The notes beneath the pieces are model-generated. The model made no database searches, was not told where the DNA came from, and saw only the letters and a program-made list of their open reading frames with translations. A stretch of 64,000 bases of DNA from Pseudanabaenaceae cyanobacterium SKYG29 (GTDB lineage Bacteria; Cyanobacteriota; Cyanobacteriia; Pseudanabaenales; Pseudanabaenaceae), in NCBI GenBank assembly GCA_025055675.1, contig JANWWT010000001.1, positions 496,001 through 560,000 on the forward strand, in the 5' to 3' direction. A program made the position numbers and the translations under genes. Shown here in pieces: positions 31,658-40,836 of this stretch (within the stretch, counting starts at the first letter, position 1; every line of letters begins with the position of its first letter).

Positions 31658-32536
31658 GTGGCAACCTACAACCCTTGGCTGGTCGTCTATGAATTAGACT
31701 GGATAGGGGAAACGTGGATAAGGGATATGCTAGCTGAGTTTTACCAAGAGACCGTTGCTTTGACTAAGCGTTGGTTCCTTCAGTTGGTGCGTCGTCCTGC
31801 CACATTGATTGTGGGGGTAGTGCAGCCCCTGATGTGGTTATTGCTGTTTGGTGCGTTATTCCGCAATGTACCGACGGAATTTTTGGGGGCAGGGCAGAGC
31901 TACATCCAATTTTTAGCAGCGGGCATCGTTGTTTTTACCGCCTTTAGCGGTGCTTTGAATGCGGGGTTGCCCCTGATGTTTGACCGCGAGTTTGGCTTTT
32001 TGCAACGGATTTTGGTTGCTCCCTTGGCTTCTCGTTTTTCTATTGTTCTAGCCTCGGCGGTCTTCATTTTGAGTCTGAGTTTAATACAATCGGCGGCAAT
32101 TATTCTGGTCAGTGCTTTGATGGGAGCGACGTTACCTAATGCTAGTGGCTTGGCGATACTGGCTTTGGTGGTGGGCTTAGTGGTCATCAACTTCACTATG
32201 TTGAGTTTGGCGGTGGCTTTTGCCCTGCCGGGGCACCAAGAGATGTTAGCGTTAATTTTTTTGGTCAACCTACCTCTTATCTTCTCCAGCACCGCTTTAG
32301 CCCCCCTGTCAGTCATGCCCACTTGGTTGCAATGGCTTGCCAGTCTCAATCCCCTCTCTTTAGCGATCGAGCCAATTCGTTATGTCTATAGTCATCCCCA
32401 ATGGCAGTGGCAAGCAGTGGTGTTAGAGGCACCCTGGGGTGATTTAACTCTGGCTAATTCTCTCCTGATTTTGTTAGGTTTGGGAATATTGATTGCGATT
32501 TCCATCCGTGGCATTCTACGCAAAGGCATTGCATGA
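31658..32536 (+). CDS. ABC-2 type transporter permease
   Basis: The protein is about 292 residues with six hydrophobic segments and the ABC-2 features [24 protein letters not shown] near the N terminus and [25 protein letters not shown] near the C terminus. It resembles DrrB/daunorubicin-type and cyanobacterial ABC-2 permeases; the substrate is unknown. The start is uncertain: TTG 31643, GTG 31658 and ATG 31727 are all in frame. I give the GTG; the ATG would leave only seven residues before the conserved ETVALTKR. The stop overlaps the next ATG as ATGA. No ATPase gene is adjacent. Confidence 0.85.
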   Translation: MATYNPWLVVYELDWIGETWIRDMLAEFYQETVALTKRWFLQLVRRPATLIVGVVQPLMWLLLFGALFRNVPTEFLGAGQSYIQFLAAGIVVFTAFSGALNAGLPLMFDREFGFLQRILVAPLASRFSIVLASAVFILSLSLIQSAAIILVSALMGATLPNASGLAILALVVGLVVINFTMLSLAVAFALPGHQEMLALIFLVNLPLIFSSTALAPLSVMPTWLQWLASLNPLSLAIEPIRYVYSHPQWQWQAVVLEAPWGDLTLANSLLILLGLGILIAISIRGILRKGIA

Positions 32537-33222
32537 CTCCCTTCCCCGACAATCTCAGTTACATCAAAGCCGAGATCAGTTGGCTCGATCGGGTGATTAC
32601 CAAAGCAGTGGCACGGCAACGACAAATTACCCATGAAATAAACAAAGTGGCGAAAACGGCAACCGATCGGGCGACTGCCCATTGGTGGTATGGCTTTGTC
32701 ACCCTTGACCCTGCCCAAGGCGGGCGGGAAGTACCCAAGGAACAACCTAGCCCCTGCGTCAGAATTAGCGATCGGATTCAGAAAAGCAAAGAGGCGGGAG
32801 TGTTTCTCGCTCTGCCAGAGTTATGCCAGCATTTTAAGTTGAATGAATTTGAAAAGAATGTCATTTTGCTTGGTCTTGCCCCTGAGATTGCCCGCCGTTA
32901 CGAAAAACTGTTCATGATTTTGAATGAAGACGATACCAACGCCAGATTACCAACAATTGATTTAGCCCTCCGTCTTTTCTCCAAGAACGATAAGGAATGG
33001 CAGGTTAATCGTCTTTCCTTTCTGACAAATGGCAAACTCCTAAAAAAACGCATTATTAAGATACTCAAACGGGAAATGACTATCCCCACCTTTTTGGGAC
33101 AGTGTTACAAAATCGAAGAAAAATACGTACACTTCCTCCTAGGAGAACACAAATCCCTAGCCCCTATCCTACCCAGACCCCGCAAACAAAAAGCAGCTAA
33201 TTCTGGGGACGTGTGCGCTTGA
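32533..33222 (+). CDS. Orphan N-terminal (winged-helix) domain of a cyanobacterial AAA-type ATPase
   Basis: The 229-residue protein resembles the N-terminal region of large cyanobacterial AAA-family ATP-binding proteins. It has a coiled-coil-like start (AEISWLDRVITKAVARQRQ), then ISDRIQKSKEAGVFLALPELCQHFKLNEFEKNVILLGLAPEIARRY and LPTIDLALRLFSKNDKEWQ. In the full-length relatives an AAA ATPase follows; here the frame stops with no Walker A or B motif, and the next gene on the other strand is futB. Either it is a natural stand-alone version or the remnant of a truncated gene. The reading frame is intact and coupled by ATGA to the upstream permease, which argues for a working protein. It overlaps futB by 26 bp. 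Confidence 0.75.
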   Translation: MTPFPDNLSYIKAEISWLDRVITKAVARQRQITHEINKVAKTATDRATAHWWYGFVTLDPAQGGREVPKEQPSPCVRISDRIQKSKEAGVFLALPELCQHFKLNEFEKNVILLGLAPEIARRYEKLFMILNEDDTNARLPTIDLALRLFSKNDKEWQVNRLSFLTNGKLLKKRIIKILKREMTIPTFLGQCYKIEEKYVHFLLGEHKSLAPILPRPRKQKAANSGDVCA

Positions 33223-34819
33223 TTTGCCAACTGAGAATCAACACAGGAATTAATCCCACCAGCAATATCATCAAGGCAGGGGCAGTGGCTTCCATCAGAC
33301 GTTCATCAGAGGCATACTGGTATACTCGTACAGCCAAGGTCTCCCAATTAAAGGGGCGCATAACGATCGTGGCAGGCAATTCTTTCATGACATCGACAAA
33401 CAAAATCAGAGAACTAGTCAAAATGCTGCCCTGGATTAGGGGGGTATGAATTTTCCAGAGATTGGCAAACTGGGGACTGCCTAGACTTTGGGCAGCTTCA
33501 TCTAAGTTGGGTTTCACTTTCTCCAAACTGGCACTAATGGCATTAAAAGGAATCGCCAGAAACCTGACCAGATAGGCAAAAACAAGAGCAAACAGACTGC
33601 CACTTAAAACCAACCCAGGGCGAGTCCCGATCGTATTTTGGCAAAAATCATTCAACCACTGATCTACTGTCCCCAGGGGTACTAGCGTACCCACAGCAAT
33701 CACTGACCCAGGGATGGAATAACCCATAGAAGCCAAATACAAGCCATACTGTACTAGCCTCTCCCGTCCCACTCGCTTGATGTAAGCCAACACCGTACCC
33801 AGGACAGCGCCCAGAAGTGCCGCCACCAGCGCCAGCAGAAAACTATTGCGACTCAGCAGAAAGAAATCCCGACCGATGGATTTATGCTCCCACACCATCT
33901 CGATTAACAGGGCTAGGGGCAAAAAGAAGCCCAGTACCACAGGTAAAGCACAGACCAAAATTGCCCCCCAGGCTCGCCACCCCCTCAACTGATAGCGCAC
34001 AGGGGACTGGTGTAACCTAAAGTCCTGGTAGTAGCGGTTCTGTCTTCTAGTCCATCCTTCTACCAAAATCAGCCACAACACCAGCAGAGTCAATACTGCT
34101 GCCAATTGCATTGCCGTCTGTCGTTCCCCCAAGCCGAACCAAGTGCGAAAAATTCCCGTAGTAAAGGTATCAATACCAAAGTACTGCACCGTGCCATAGT
34201 CATTGAGAGTTTCCATCAATGCCAAGGTAACCCCACTGACAATAGAAGGACGGGCTAGGGGGAGAGCCACCTGCCAGAAACTACGCCAGGGATTTGCCCC
34301 CAAAGACCGACTGGCTTCCATCGTACACACCGATTGCTCCAGGAATGCCACCCGTGCCAGCAGATAGACGTAGGGATAGAGCACCAAAGTCAGCATCAGG
34401 ATGCCGCCCCCTAACGATCGGATATTGGGAAACCAGTAATCTGCCATAGCTTGCCAACCAAACCACTGGCGCAAATGGGTCTGCACAGGACCGTAAAAAG
34501 CTAAAAATTCTGTATAGACATAGGCTAGGATATAGGCAGGGGAAGCCAAAGGCATCAGTAACAGCCATTCCCACCACGATCGGCTGGGAAACCTACACAT
34601 ACTTACTAACCACGCCGTACTGACACCGATGACTACAGTGCCGACGGCCACCCCGATCGATAGATAAATAGAGTTGAGGATATATTCCCAGAGAACTGTT
34701 TGGGCAAGGTGGTGCCAAGTTTCGTGGTTATAGGCAAAAATGCTACCTAAAACAAACAGGATAGGGGAGAGAAAAATCCCCAGGAAAACCACTACACAGA
34801 AGATGAGAGAGTATCGCAC
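33197..34819 (-). CDS. futB: Iron(III) ABC transporter permease (FutB-like)
   Basis: The 540-residue protein is a duplicated binding-protein-dependent permease with about 12 hydrophobic segments. It has two EAA loops: EASRSLGANPWRSFWQVALPLARP (about residues 180-203) and EAAQSLGSPQFANLWKIHTPL (about 445-465). This fused architecture is typical of FbpB/FutB ferric iron permeases. The ATPase and binding protein are not adjacent, as is common in cyanobacteria. The start is a GTG at 34819. Upstream is a GCAATAAT direct repeat (34847-34865) that could be an operator; I do not see a clean Fur box. Other substrates such as sulfate or thiamine are less likely given the two-domain form. Confidence 0.85.
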   Translation of the reverse strand: MRYSLIFCVVVFLGIFLSPILFVLGSIFAYNHETWHHLAQTVLWEYILNSIYLSIGVAVGTVVIGVSTAWLVSMCRFPSRSWWEWLLLMPLASPAYILAYVYTEFLAFYGPVQTHLRQWFGWQAMADYWFPNIRSLGGGILMLTLVLYPYVYLLARVAFLEQSVCTMEASRSLGANPWRSFWQVALPLARPSIVSGVTLALMETLNDYGTVQYFGIDTFTTGIFRTWFGLGERQTAMQLAAVLTLLVLWLILVEGWTRRQNRYYQDFRLHQSPVRYQLRGWRAWGAILVCALPVVLGFFLPLALLIEMVWEHKSIGRDFFLLSRNSFLLALVAALLGAVLGTVLAYIKRVGRERLVQYGLYLASMGYSIPGSVIAVGTLVPLGTVDQWLNDFCQNTIGTRPGLVLSGSLFALVFAYLVRFLAIPFNAISASLEKVKPNLDEAAQSLGSPQFANLWKIHTPLIQGSILTSSLILFVDVMKELPATIVMRPFNWETLAVRVYQYASDERLMEATAPALMILLVGLIPVLILSWQIKRTRPQN

Positions 34820-35039
34820 TGCCTAGCCATAATTTTCTAACCAAATGCAATAATATCGCAATAATCGACTCAGAAGCAAGGAAGTAGAAATTGGGTTAAC
34901 TTGGTACAGCACTTCTCCATAGTTAAGCCTCGGGTATTACCTACCCAAAACCAGAGCTTCATGCTAGTATAGAATTCTTTGCGCTTGAAAGGGGCTGACC
35001 CTGTGCCCTGCCAGCGTTAACTTTAGTTAGGAGCAAGTT
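34820..35039. promoter_or_regulatory. Divergent promoter region of futB and rplU
   Basis: The 220-bp gap holds the futB upstream region on the left and the rplU leader on the right. For rplU a -10-like TATAGAAT lies at 34968-34975 without a clear -35, giving a 5' leader of about 60 bases, and TAGGAG lies 6 bases before the ATG at 35040. For futB the direct repeat GCAATAAT at 34847-34854 and 34858-34865 (11-bp period) lies just before the GTG. No other gene is seen. Confidence 0.5.
34847..34865. repeat. GCAATAAT direct repeat upstream of futB
   Basis: Two perfect copies of GCAATAAT are separated by ATC, giving an 11-bp period, close to one helical turn. They lie 28 bp before the futB GTG. Phased repeats of this sort are often operators for dimeric regulators, but the sequence does not match a Fur box well and I assign no regulator. 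Confidence 0.45.
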
Positions 35040-35384
35040 ATGGGTTACGCAATTATCGAAACAGGTGGCAAACAGTACCAGGTAGAGCCAGGACGCTTTA
35101 TCGATGTCGAATTACTTCATCGAGAAGTAGGGGATAAATTCTCTATTACCAATGTCCTACTGGTCAACCTCGATGGCACGATCGTGGTGGGGCAACCCCA
35201 TGTCCCTAATGCTTGTGTTGATGTGACAGTCCTCAAGCACTACAAAGCCAAAAAAGTGATCGTTTATAAGATGAAACCTAAGAAAAAGACGCGCAAGAAA
35301 CGGGGACATCGGCAGCAACTGACTAGAATTATGGTTGATACCATCCGTTTGGACGCTGCGCCCCAGCCCACTACAGTACAATAG
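35040..35384 (+). CDS. rplU: 50S ribosomal protein L21
   Basis: The 114-residue protein starts [18 protein letters not shown], the L21 signature, and has the basic tail of the family ([15 protein letters not shown]) that contacts 23S rRNA. A good TAGGAG lies just upstream of the ATG. It is followed 24 bp later by rpmA, the usual L21-L27 pair. Confidence 0.97.
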   Translation: MGYAIIETGGKQYQVEPGRFIDVELLHREVGDKFSITNVLLVNLDGTIVVGQPHVPNACVDVTVLKHYKAKKVIVYKMKPKKKTRKKRGHRQQLTRIMVDTIRLDAAPQPTTVQ

Positions 35385-35408
35385 GAAGGACGAGGAAGGA
35401 GAAGCAAC

Positions 35409-35675
35409 ATGGCACATAAGAAAGGTTCTGGTAGCACCCGCAACGGTCGGGATTCTAATGCCCAACGGTTAGGGGTAAAGCGCTTTGGTGGTCAAGTAGT
35501 TAGAGCAGGGAACATTCTAGTACGCCAACGGGGCACCAAGTTTCACCCTGGCAAAAATGTCGGCATTGGTGGAGATGACACTCTCTTCGCTCTCATCGAT
35601 GGGGTAGTCAAATTTGAACGCTACGGCAAAACTCGCCAGCGGGTGAGCGTCTATAGCTTAGCGGCTAATCAGTAA
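35409..35675 (+). CDS. rpmA: 50S ribosomal protein L27
   Basis: The 88-residue protein starts [17 protein letters not shown], the canonical L27 N terminus that reaches the peptidyl-transferase centre. There is no cleavable N-terminal extension like that of Firmicutes. AGGAG precedes the ATG. The last 18 bp overlap the convergent VTE6-like gene, so no intrinsic terminator can follow directly. Confidence 0.97.
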   Translation: MAHKKGSGSTRNGRDSNAQRLGVKRFGGQVVRAGNILVRQRGTKFHPGKNVGIGGDDTLFALIDGVVKFERYGKTRQRVSVYSLAANQ

Positions 35676-36392
35676 CCGTAACCCAACAGCGATCGTTGCC
35701 CCCAAGCAGGTATTGATAGCATTGACGATTTCATTAGTCAGCCACTGCCAGCGGGATTGTAGGGTAGCGCCGATCACACTTTCTAGATTAGTGGCAATAA
35801 AAGCCGCTCCCACGCAGAGGAGTAATTCCTGGGGATTGCTAATTAAACCCACAAGCCAGCCTACCAAGGCAAGGACGATCGCTCCCAATATCCCTGCCAG
35901 CGTACCTTCCAGGCTTACTGCTCCTTCTGTGCCTGGGGGCACTAGTTGCAAATTAGTGATCAAATAAGTAGTTCGTCCGTAAGCCTTGCCTACCTCACTC
36001 GCCATGGTATCAGCAAGCTTAGTAGCCACACTGGCAACATAGCCCAATTGCCAGAGGGGATGGGGAAAAAAAACATAGCCCACGGCACAGACCGTTGCCA
36101 CAAAGGCGGACCCCCAGAGATTAGCTGGTCCCCGTGCCCCCGATCGTTTCTCCGCAATTCCCCTGGCTTCCTTGATGTCTTTGCCCACATAAGTTACCCC
36201 TGTCCCTAGCAGAAAATAGGTCATCATCACCAGGTAGCCCTGCCAACCCAGACAGCCCCACAGTAGCACCCCCAATGCAAAGGCATGGAATAGACCCGCT
36301 GTGGTTAGCGCCTTGCGGGGTAGGAATAGACCGATAGTGAGCAACACACCATTGACCAGTGCACCGAGGAGCCAGGGGTTGGAGAGGAACAT
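35658..36392 (-). CDS. DUF92/TIGR00297 membrane protein, probable phytyl-phosphate kinase (VTE6-like)
   Basis: The 244-residue protein has about six hydrophobic segments. It matches the DUF92 family, with the blocks [39 protein letters not shown] and [15 protein letters not shown]. Plant VTE6 and its cyanobacterial homologue phosphorylate phytyl phosphate to the diphosphate, recycling chlorophyll phytol for tocopherol and phylloquinone. The assignment is from family resemblance. It overlaps the rpmA end by 18 bp and starts 4 bp after the stop of the MscS channel upstream gene on the same strand, so those two are likely co-transcribed. Confidence 0.82.
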   Translation of the reverse strand: MFLSNPWLLGALVNGVLLTIGLFLPRKALTTAGLFHAFALGVLLWGCLGWQGYLVMMTYFLLGTGVTYVGKDIKEARGIAEKRSGARGPANLWGSAFVATVCAVGYVFFPHPLWQLGYVASVATKLADTMASEVGKAYGRTTYLITNLQLVPPGTEGAVSLEGTLAGILGAIVLALVGWLVGLISNPQELLLCVGAAFIATNLESVIGATLQSRWQWLTNEIVNAINTCLGATIAVGLRLLISR

Positions 36393-36396
36393 AGGT

Positions 36397-37203
36397 TTAG
36401 CCTTGTTCGATATGCAGATGGTGTTGGGGTACAGGGAACTCGGCTTCCGTGAAGCACTCCCGGATCACGCGGTTAGTATCGAAATACACCTGCCAATAAT
36501 GATCATTATGACAGTAGGGACGCACAGCTAGCACGGTTCCCGCCAGGTTAAATTCTAAAATTTCCAGCTCAGGGGCAGGGTTAGACACTACATTGGGAAT
36601 ATTCACCAGACGTTCCCGCAGTAATCTGATTGCTTCTTGGTGATTGACATTGTGATCTAACTGGGCAACTAAGTCTACGCGGCGATAGGGATTAGCAGAA
36701 AAGTTTCGGATATTATCAGCAAAAATCCTGTTATTACCGACGTAGGTGCGAATATTATCTACCGTGGTAATTGTGGTAACAAACAACCCAATTTCATTGA
36801 CAGTGCCTTCTACTCCCCCTGCCGCAACAAAATCCCCCACTCGGAAGGGCTGGAAAATTACCAGGAATACACCTGCGGCAAAATTTGCTAGTAAGCCACT
36901 CCAGGCTGCCCCGATCGCTACACCAGCTGCTGCTAGTAAAGCGGCAAAAGAAGTGGTTTCAATGCCAAAATAGCCCAGGATTGCTACTACCAAAACTATG
37001 TTGAGTAAGACCCCCAAACTGGAGACAATGTAGCTAGCGAGAGTTGCATCAAATCTTTGTCCCCGCAGTCCCTTGCCCACTAAACTGGTGGCAAAACTGA
37101 TCAGCCGTCTGCCCACAAACCATAAGATTATGGCAACAATAGCCTTCAACACTCCCTCTGTAACAAGATTGAGGGATGTTTTAACTAGTTCATCAACATT
37201 CAT
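36397..37203 (-). CDS. Small-conductance mechanosensitive channel (MscS family)
   Basis: The 268-residue protein has three N-terminal membrane segments. The pore helix is the Gly/Ala-rich FAALLAAAGVAIGAAWSGLLANFAAGVFLVIFQPF (about residues 81-115), followed by the beta domain FRVGDFVAAGGVEGTVNEIGLFVT and the conserved NNRIFADNIRNFS. Such channels release solutes on hypo-osmotic shock. The ATG at 37203 has AGGAG a few bases upstream. The length is that of minimal MscS without extra domains. Confidence 0.93.
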   Translation of the reverse strand: MNVDELVKTSLNLVTEGVLKAIVAIILWFVGRRLISFATSLVGKGLRGQRFDATLASYIVSSLGVLLNIVLVVAILGYFGIETTSFAALLAAAGVAIGAAWSGLLANFAAGVFLVIFQPFRVGDFVAAGGVEGTVNEIGLFVTTITTVDNIRTYVGNNRIFADNIRNFSANPYRRVDLVAQLDHNVNHQEAIRLLRERLVNIPNVVSNPAPELEILEFNLAGTVLAVRPYCHNDHYWQVYFDTNRVIRECFTEAEFPVPQHHLHIEQG

Positions 37204-37345
37204 TTTGTTCTCCTCTTACACTTGTGGTTATTATCTAGGCTAAAATTGGCCAAACAAACGAAAAAACTTACAAAAAATTTACAAAGCCCGCTCTCTAGCC
37301 AGCAACTACACTACCGTGGCTCCTGCTAGTCTGATAGCTTTACTA

Positions 37346-37418
37346 AGCTGCTAACGGGATTTGAACCCGTGACCTCGTCATTACCAATGACGTGCTCTAC
37401 CTACTGAGCTATAGCAGC
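37346..37418 (-). tRNA. tRNA-Thr(GGT)
   Basis: On the minus strand the cloverleaf runs from GCTGCTATAGCTCAG. The acceptor stem GCTGCTA pairs with TAGCAGC, the anticodon stem-loop CATTGGTAATG carries GGT (reads ACC/ACT), and the T arm is CGGGTTCAAATCCCG. CCA is not encoded. It lies 15 bp from tRNA-Tyr on the same strand, so the two are probably co-transcribed. Confidence 0.95.
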
Positions 37419-37432
37419 ACACTCTCCTAAAG

Positions 37433-37518
37433 TGGTGGGCCGGGCTAGATTCGAACTAGCGTAGGCGCAAGCCAGCGGATTTACAGTCCGCCCCCATTAA
37501 CCACTCGGGCACCGACCC
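37433..37518 (-). tRNA. tRNA-Tyr(GTA) with encoded CCA
   Basis: On the minus strand the acceptor GGGTCGG pairs with CCGGCCC (one G-U). The anticodon loop CTGTAAA holds GTA. A long variable arm (TGGCTTGCGCCTACG region) marks it as class II tyrosine. The T arm is GCTAGTTCGAATCTAGC. The CCA end is encoded (37433-37435), unlike the tRNA-Thr gene next to it. Confidence 0.95.
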
Positions 37519-37656
37519 CCAGGGCTTACAGTATACCACAGAAACTCCTGTGCAGGTTAAAACTTTTTCCTCGCCCTCCTAGAGATTAGCCTAACTAATC
37601 CAGAGTGTTTTTTGTCAAAACTAGCTCATGCTATCATAAACTCGTACCATTTAACT

Positions 37657-38043
37657 ATGTCATTCTTTATGGCTAGTCTATCCGCTTTACTCCACTATTA
37701 TCGTTTTGACTGTGGCAATCTTTCCGTGGAAAGGGTACTAGAAGAGTGGGCAGAGTTTGACCCTGAATGGATTAGACTAGCAATTGTAGAAGCTATTTAT
37801 CGTGGACGATATAAAGTTAATTCTGTCACTGACATTCTCAAATTCTGGCAACGGCGTGGTGAACCGTGCTACCGCTTCAGTAAAGAGTTTGAACGATCGA
37901 TTTGTAGCAACGTTATTTTCTCCGTTCCCCCTAGCAGACAAATGCCACTGTCCTTGCCTGTATTCAACTGGCACTACATTAATCCTACTCCCTTTGAATT
38001 GCGCTTGCGGGCACTAGTGTCTACTGCTAATTACTGCTCCTAG
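37657..38043 (+). CDS. Conserved cyanobacterial hypothetical protein
   Basis: The protein is about 128 residues from the ATG at 37657 (MSFFMASLSALLHYYRFD); a TTG at 37612 and an ATG at 37669 are alternatives. It has a helical N-terminal region with the block LSVERVLEEWAEFDPEWIRLAIVEAIYRGRYKVNSVTDILKFWQRRG, which looks like a small helical domain recurring in cyanobacterial proteins, followed by FEREIC-like FERSIC. I recall similar uncharacterised cyanobacterial proteins but know no function. The end overlaps the convergent ABC-3 permease by 30 bp. Confidence 0.7.
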   Translation: MSFFMASLSALLHYYRFDCGNLSVERVLEEWAEFDPEWIRLAIVEAIYRGRYKVNSVTDILKFWQRRGEPCYRFSKEFERSICSNVIFSVPPSRQMPLSLPVFNWHYINPTPFELRLRALVSTANYCS

Positions 38044-38820
38044 AAAGGATAATATCTGCAGCAAAATTATGCAAGGGCCACACGGCAGGTTAAACCAAGC
38101 AGAAGTAACTACACCTGTTACAGCGCTAAGGACACCAATTGTGGCAGATAACATCAGAAATGGGATAAACCTATTACATAGAAGACGGGCAGTAGCAGCA
38201 GGAATAACCAAAAAACCATTTACTAATAAGATACCTGCCGCTCTTAGGGATAAAGCTATTACTGCTGCCAGTAAAATAACGAAACTATACTGATAGGTTA
38301 AAACAGGGATTTTTTTCACCCGGGCTAAATCGATACTAAGACTGATTAAAACTTGCTGGGGCAGTGTAAAGTAGATACCTGTTATCACTACTGCTAACAA
38401 TACTACTAATATCACTAAGTCTGAATTACTAATTGCCAAAATATCGCCGAATAAAACAGCTGTCAGATTGCCGCGGAATCCTCGCACAAATGTAAAGCCA
38501 ATCAATGCCAAAGACACAGACCCCGCTAAAGCTACTCCCAAAATTGTATCTTCCCCCAAGTGCGTACGTTCTGCTAACAAGCGAATAGTAATACCAAAGA
38601 TGACAGCGAACAAGATCAGTGTAGGAGTAGGTGGTAATTCTGTTAAAGCGGCGATTACTACCCCTAAAATGCTAGCGTGACCCAATGTATCCCCAAACAA
38701 AGACAGACCACGTAAAATGACAAAACAGCCTAATAATCCCCCCAAAATTCCTAGAAGAACTCCCCCCCACAAAGCCCGCTGCATAAAAGGTTCTTGTAGG
38801 AGTTCTAGCAGATTTACCAT
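38014..38820 (-). CDS. Metal-ion ABC transporter permease (ABC-3, ZnuB/MntB-like)
   Basis: The 268-residue protein has about eight hydrophobic segments and ABC-3 family blocks: GGLLGCFVILRGLSLFGDTLGHASILGVV and LLVNGFLVIPAATARLL. The family imports zinc, manganese or iron. The ATPase and metal-binding protein are not adjacent: upstream is a 5'-nucleotidase gene with a 4-bp gap, so the metal cannot be told from context. The start is the ATG at 38820. It overlaps the small convergent gene by 30 bp. Confidence 0.86.
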   Translation of the reverse strand: MVNLLELLQEPFMQRALWGGVLLGILGGLLGCFVILRGLSLFGDTLGHASILGVVIAALTELPPTPTLILFAVIFGITIRLLAERTHLGEDTILGVALAGSVSLALIGFTFVRGFRGNLTAVLFGDILAISNSDLVILVVLLAVVITGIYFTLPQQVLISLSIDLARVKKIPVLTYQYSFVILLAAVIALSLRAAGILLVNGFLVIPAATARLLCNRFIPFLMLSATIGVLSAVTGVVTSAWFNLPCGPCIILLQILSFLGAVISSRH

Positions 38821-38824
38821 AGTA

Positions 38825-40723
38825 TCATTGCAACGCTAAATTCTTAATTCTTTGGTCAGCTTGGGCAGCTGTATCCACAAGATTGACAGTGCCAATTTTC
38901 CTCAGATAGGTAGCAAGGGCATATTGTTCACTGCCAGGTGTATCAAACCCGATCGGCTTGGTTGTTGCCAAATCTTTTCTGTCTAAGTTAGGAAACCTAG
39001 GTAGGGGATAATCATCACCACCATCAGCTAAATAATTAAGAGTCACTGCCCGAAAAGTACGGTCGGGATTGCCCTGTAGTTTACCTTCTTTTACTACGAC
39101 ATCCTGACCAACTACTAGAGATTGAATTCTCTGCCCTACTGGCTGCTGCGGATCGAAACTAAAACTAAAACCACTGATTTGGGGAAAGCGACCAGGAGTT
39201 GCCCCAGGAGCTGATTGGGAAACAGCATGTTCCATGGTTTGTTTGAGTTGTGCTGCAGTCAATGTCACCAGGGTCAGACTGTTATTAAAAGCTAGGGCTG
39301 TCTCAATGTCTAACTGGGAAATTGCCCCCGCTGGTTTATTGGCAAATCGATTAGCTAAGGGGGGGATTCTTTGCACTGGTTCACTACCGCCATTACCTGT
39401 AACTGCCCCGATCGGTGCTCTGATGCCACCGCCATTCTTGAAGGAGATGACAGTGGCAGGATCGATTGTTTTAGCATAGTCTAAATTAGCATCAGCAACG
39501 AGATTGCCTAAGTTAGTTTCTTCCGTGCGTACTTCATTGCGTATTCCATTCAAAAATGTTGTCGTCTGACCAAAGATATTTTTCTCTTTTGTCTCAATAA
39601 TGCGGGCAATCTCTGCTACTATTTGACTGACACGGGGATTGGGTTTGCCGTTCACTGCCTTTACCCCTTCTGGGTCTGTAGCGTAGGCACCGCTGACAGG
39701 ATCAATTCTTGTAATGATACCTTTGTCATCGAAAGTAACTACCAGACGACCAACATAACGATAATTTGCCCCCGTGTTAACGATAACGATCGGTTCTCCT
39801 GTGGCTGTAGTTTTTTGGATGGGATAAGTGTCAAAAGGGCGATCAGGGGGGTCTTGTCTTAAACGATCGGTGGGTTTGGCTAATACTTGATGGGAACCAC
39901 CCCCAATAATTACATCCACATCCCGTAGTTGAGATGCTAATTCAATTTCATTCTGTATTTGCTGCAGGTGGGCAAGGAGAATAATGTATTTAATTCCCGC
40001 CTTAGTTAAACTATCAACATATGGTTGGAGAACTTTGCTATCTACTTGGTCAGTGTTATCAACAGAACCTTTGACAACAACATCCTTACCAGGGCTAGAA
40101 ATTTGAGCTAATCTAGTGGTAGTTGCTCCTAATAAACCAATCTTTTTACCATTGACTGTAATGACAGCGGTATGGGCAACTTTATGGGCAATTTGACTAA
40201 CTTCCTCTCCATCAGGAGCTATACTATCAGCATCTATGTCCCCTGGTTGGAAGTCTAAATTGGCACTCAAATAGGGGAAATTAGCACCACTATAGCCCCG
40301 TTTGCTATCTGGTGTTATTAAATCCCGCACTTGCCGTAAACCCTGGTCAAAATCATGATTGCCAAAGGCAGAAGCCTGCAACCCAATGGCATTGGCTATT
40401 TCTATATCAGCTTTGCCTGGAGTAAAATTATACCGTGCCGCTAAACTGGGATCAGTACTGGCATTATAGAAGGGACTAGGTAAGTAGTTATCCCCACTAG
40501 AAACGACAATTGTATTGGCAAAAGTGGGACGCAAGGCATCAACAACGGCGGCAAAATTCGGCGCATCCTTGATAGCATTGAGGGAGGCCTCTAAATCACT
40601 AGCATGGAGAATTTGGAGAGTAAAACTTGAGGAAGAAGTGACAAATCGGTTGATAAAGTAAATACCCCCAATCAGTAGACAAATGGCTAAGCTAACGGTT
40701 ACATACCTAAACAGCTTGTTCAT
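38825..40723 (-). CDS. 5'-nucleotidase/metallophosphatase family protein
   Basis: The 632-residue protein starts with a membrane anchor or signal (about residues 5-25). The calcineurin-like metallophosphatase domain shows LQILHASDLEASLNA, SSGDNYLPSPF, FGNHDFDQG and LLAHLQQIQNE; a 5'-nucleotidase C-terminal domain has SFKNGGGIRAPIG and YLADGGDDYP. The usual first motif D-x-H appears as LHASDLE, H then D in swapped order, which is common in this subgroup. It probably hydrolyses nucleotides in the periplasm to recover phosphate. I chose the ATG at 40723, preceded by TTGAGGGGAATA; a TTG four codons upstream is less likely. The zinc-type permease follows 4 bp downstream. Confidence 0.9.
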   Translation of the reverse strand: MNKLFRYVTVSLAICLLIGGIYFINRFVTSSSSFTLQILHASDLEASLNAIKDAPNFAAVVDALRPTFANTIVVSSGDNYLPSPFYNASTDPSLAARYNFTPGKADIEIANAIGLQASAFGNHDFDQGLRQVRDLITPDSKRGYSGANFPYLSANLDFQPGDIDADSIAPDGEEVSQIAHKVAHTAVITVNGKKIGLLGATTTRLAQISSPGKDVVVKGSVDNTDQVDSKVLQPYVDSLTKAGIKYIILLAHLQQIQNEIELASQLRDVDVIIGGGSHQVLAKPTDRLRQDPPDRPFDTYPIQKTTATGEPIVIVNTGANYRYVGRLVVTFDDKGIITRIDPVSGAYATDPEGVKAVNGKPNPRVSQIVAEIARIIETKEKNIFGQTTTFLNGIRNEVRTEETNLGNLVADANLDYAKTIDPATVISFKNGGGIRAPIGAVTGNGGSEPVQRIPPLANRFANKPAGAISQLDIETALAFNNSLTLVTLTAAQLKQTMEHAVSQSAPGATPGRFPQISGFSFSFDPQQPVGQRIQSLVVGQDVVVKEGKLQGNPDRTFRAVTLNYLADGGDDYPLPRFPNLDRKDLATTKPIGFDTPGSEQYALATYLRKIGTVNLVDTAAQADQRIKNLALQ

Positions 40724-40836
40724 TATTCCCCTCAAGCCCTCTAATTGAGTTTATTATGTTTAGCTATTAGTGCCAAGGGTTAACAGTAAAATAATGTCAA
40801 GGGCGGGTAAAATTATAGGGGAGTTGGGATTTAGTT

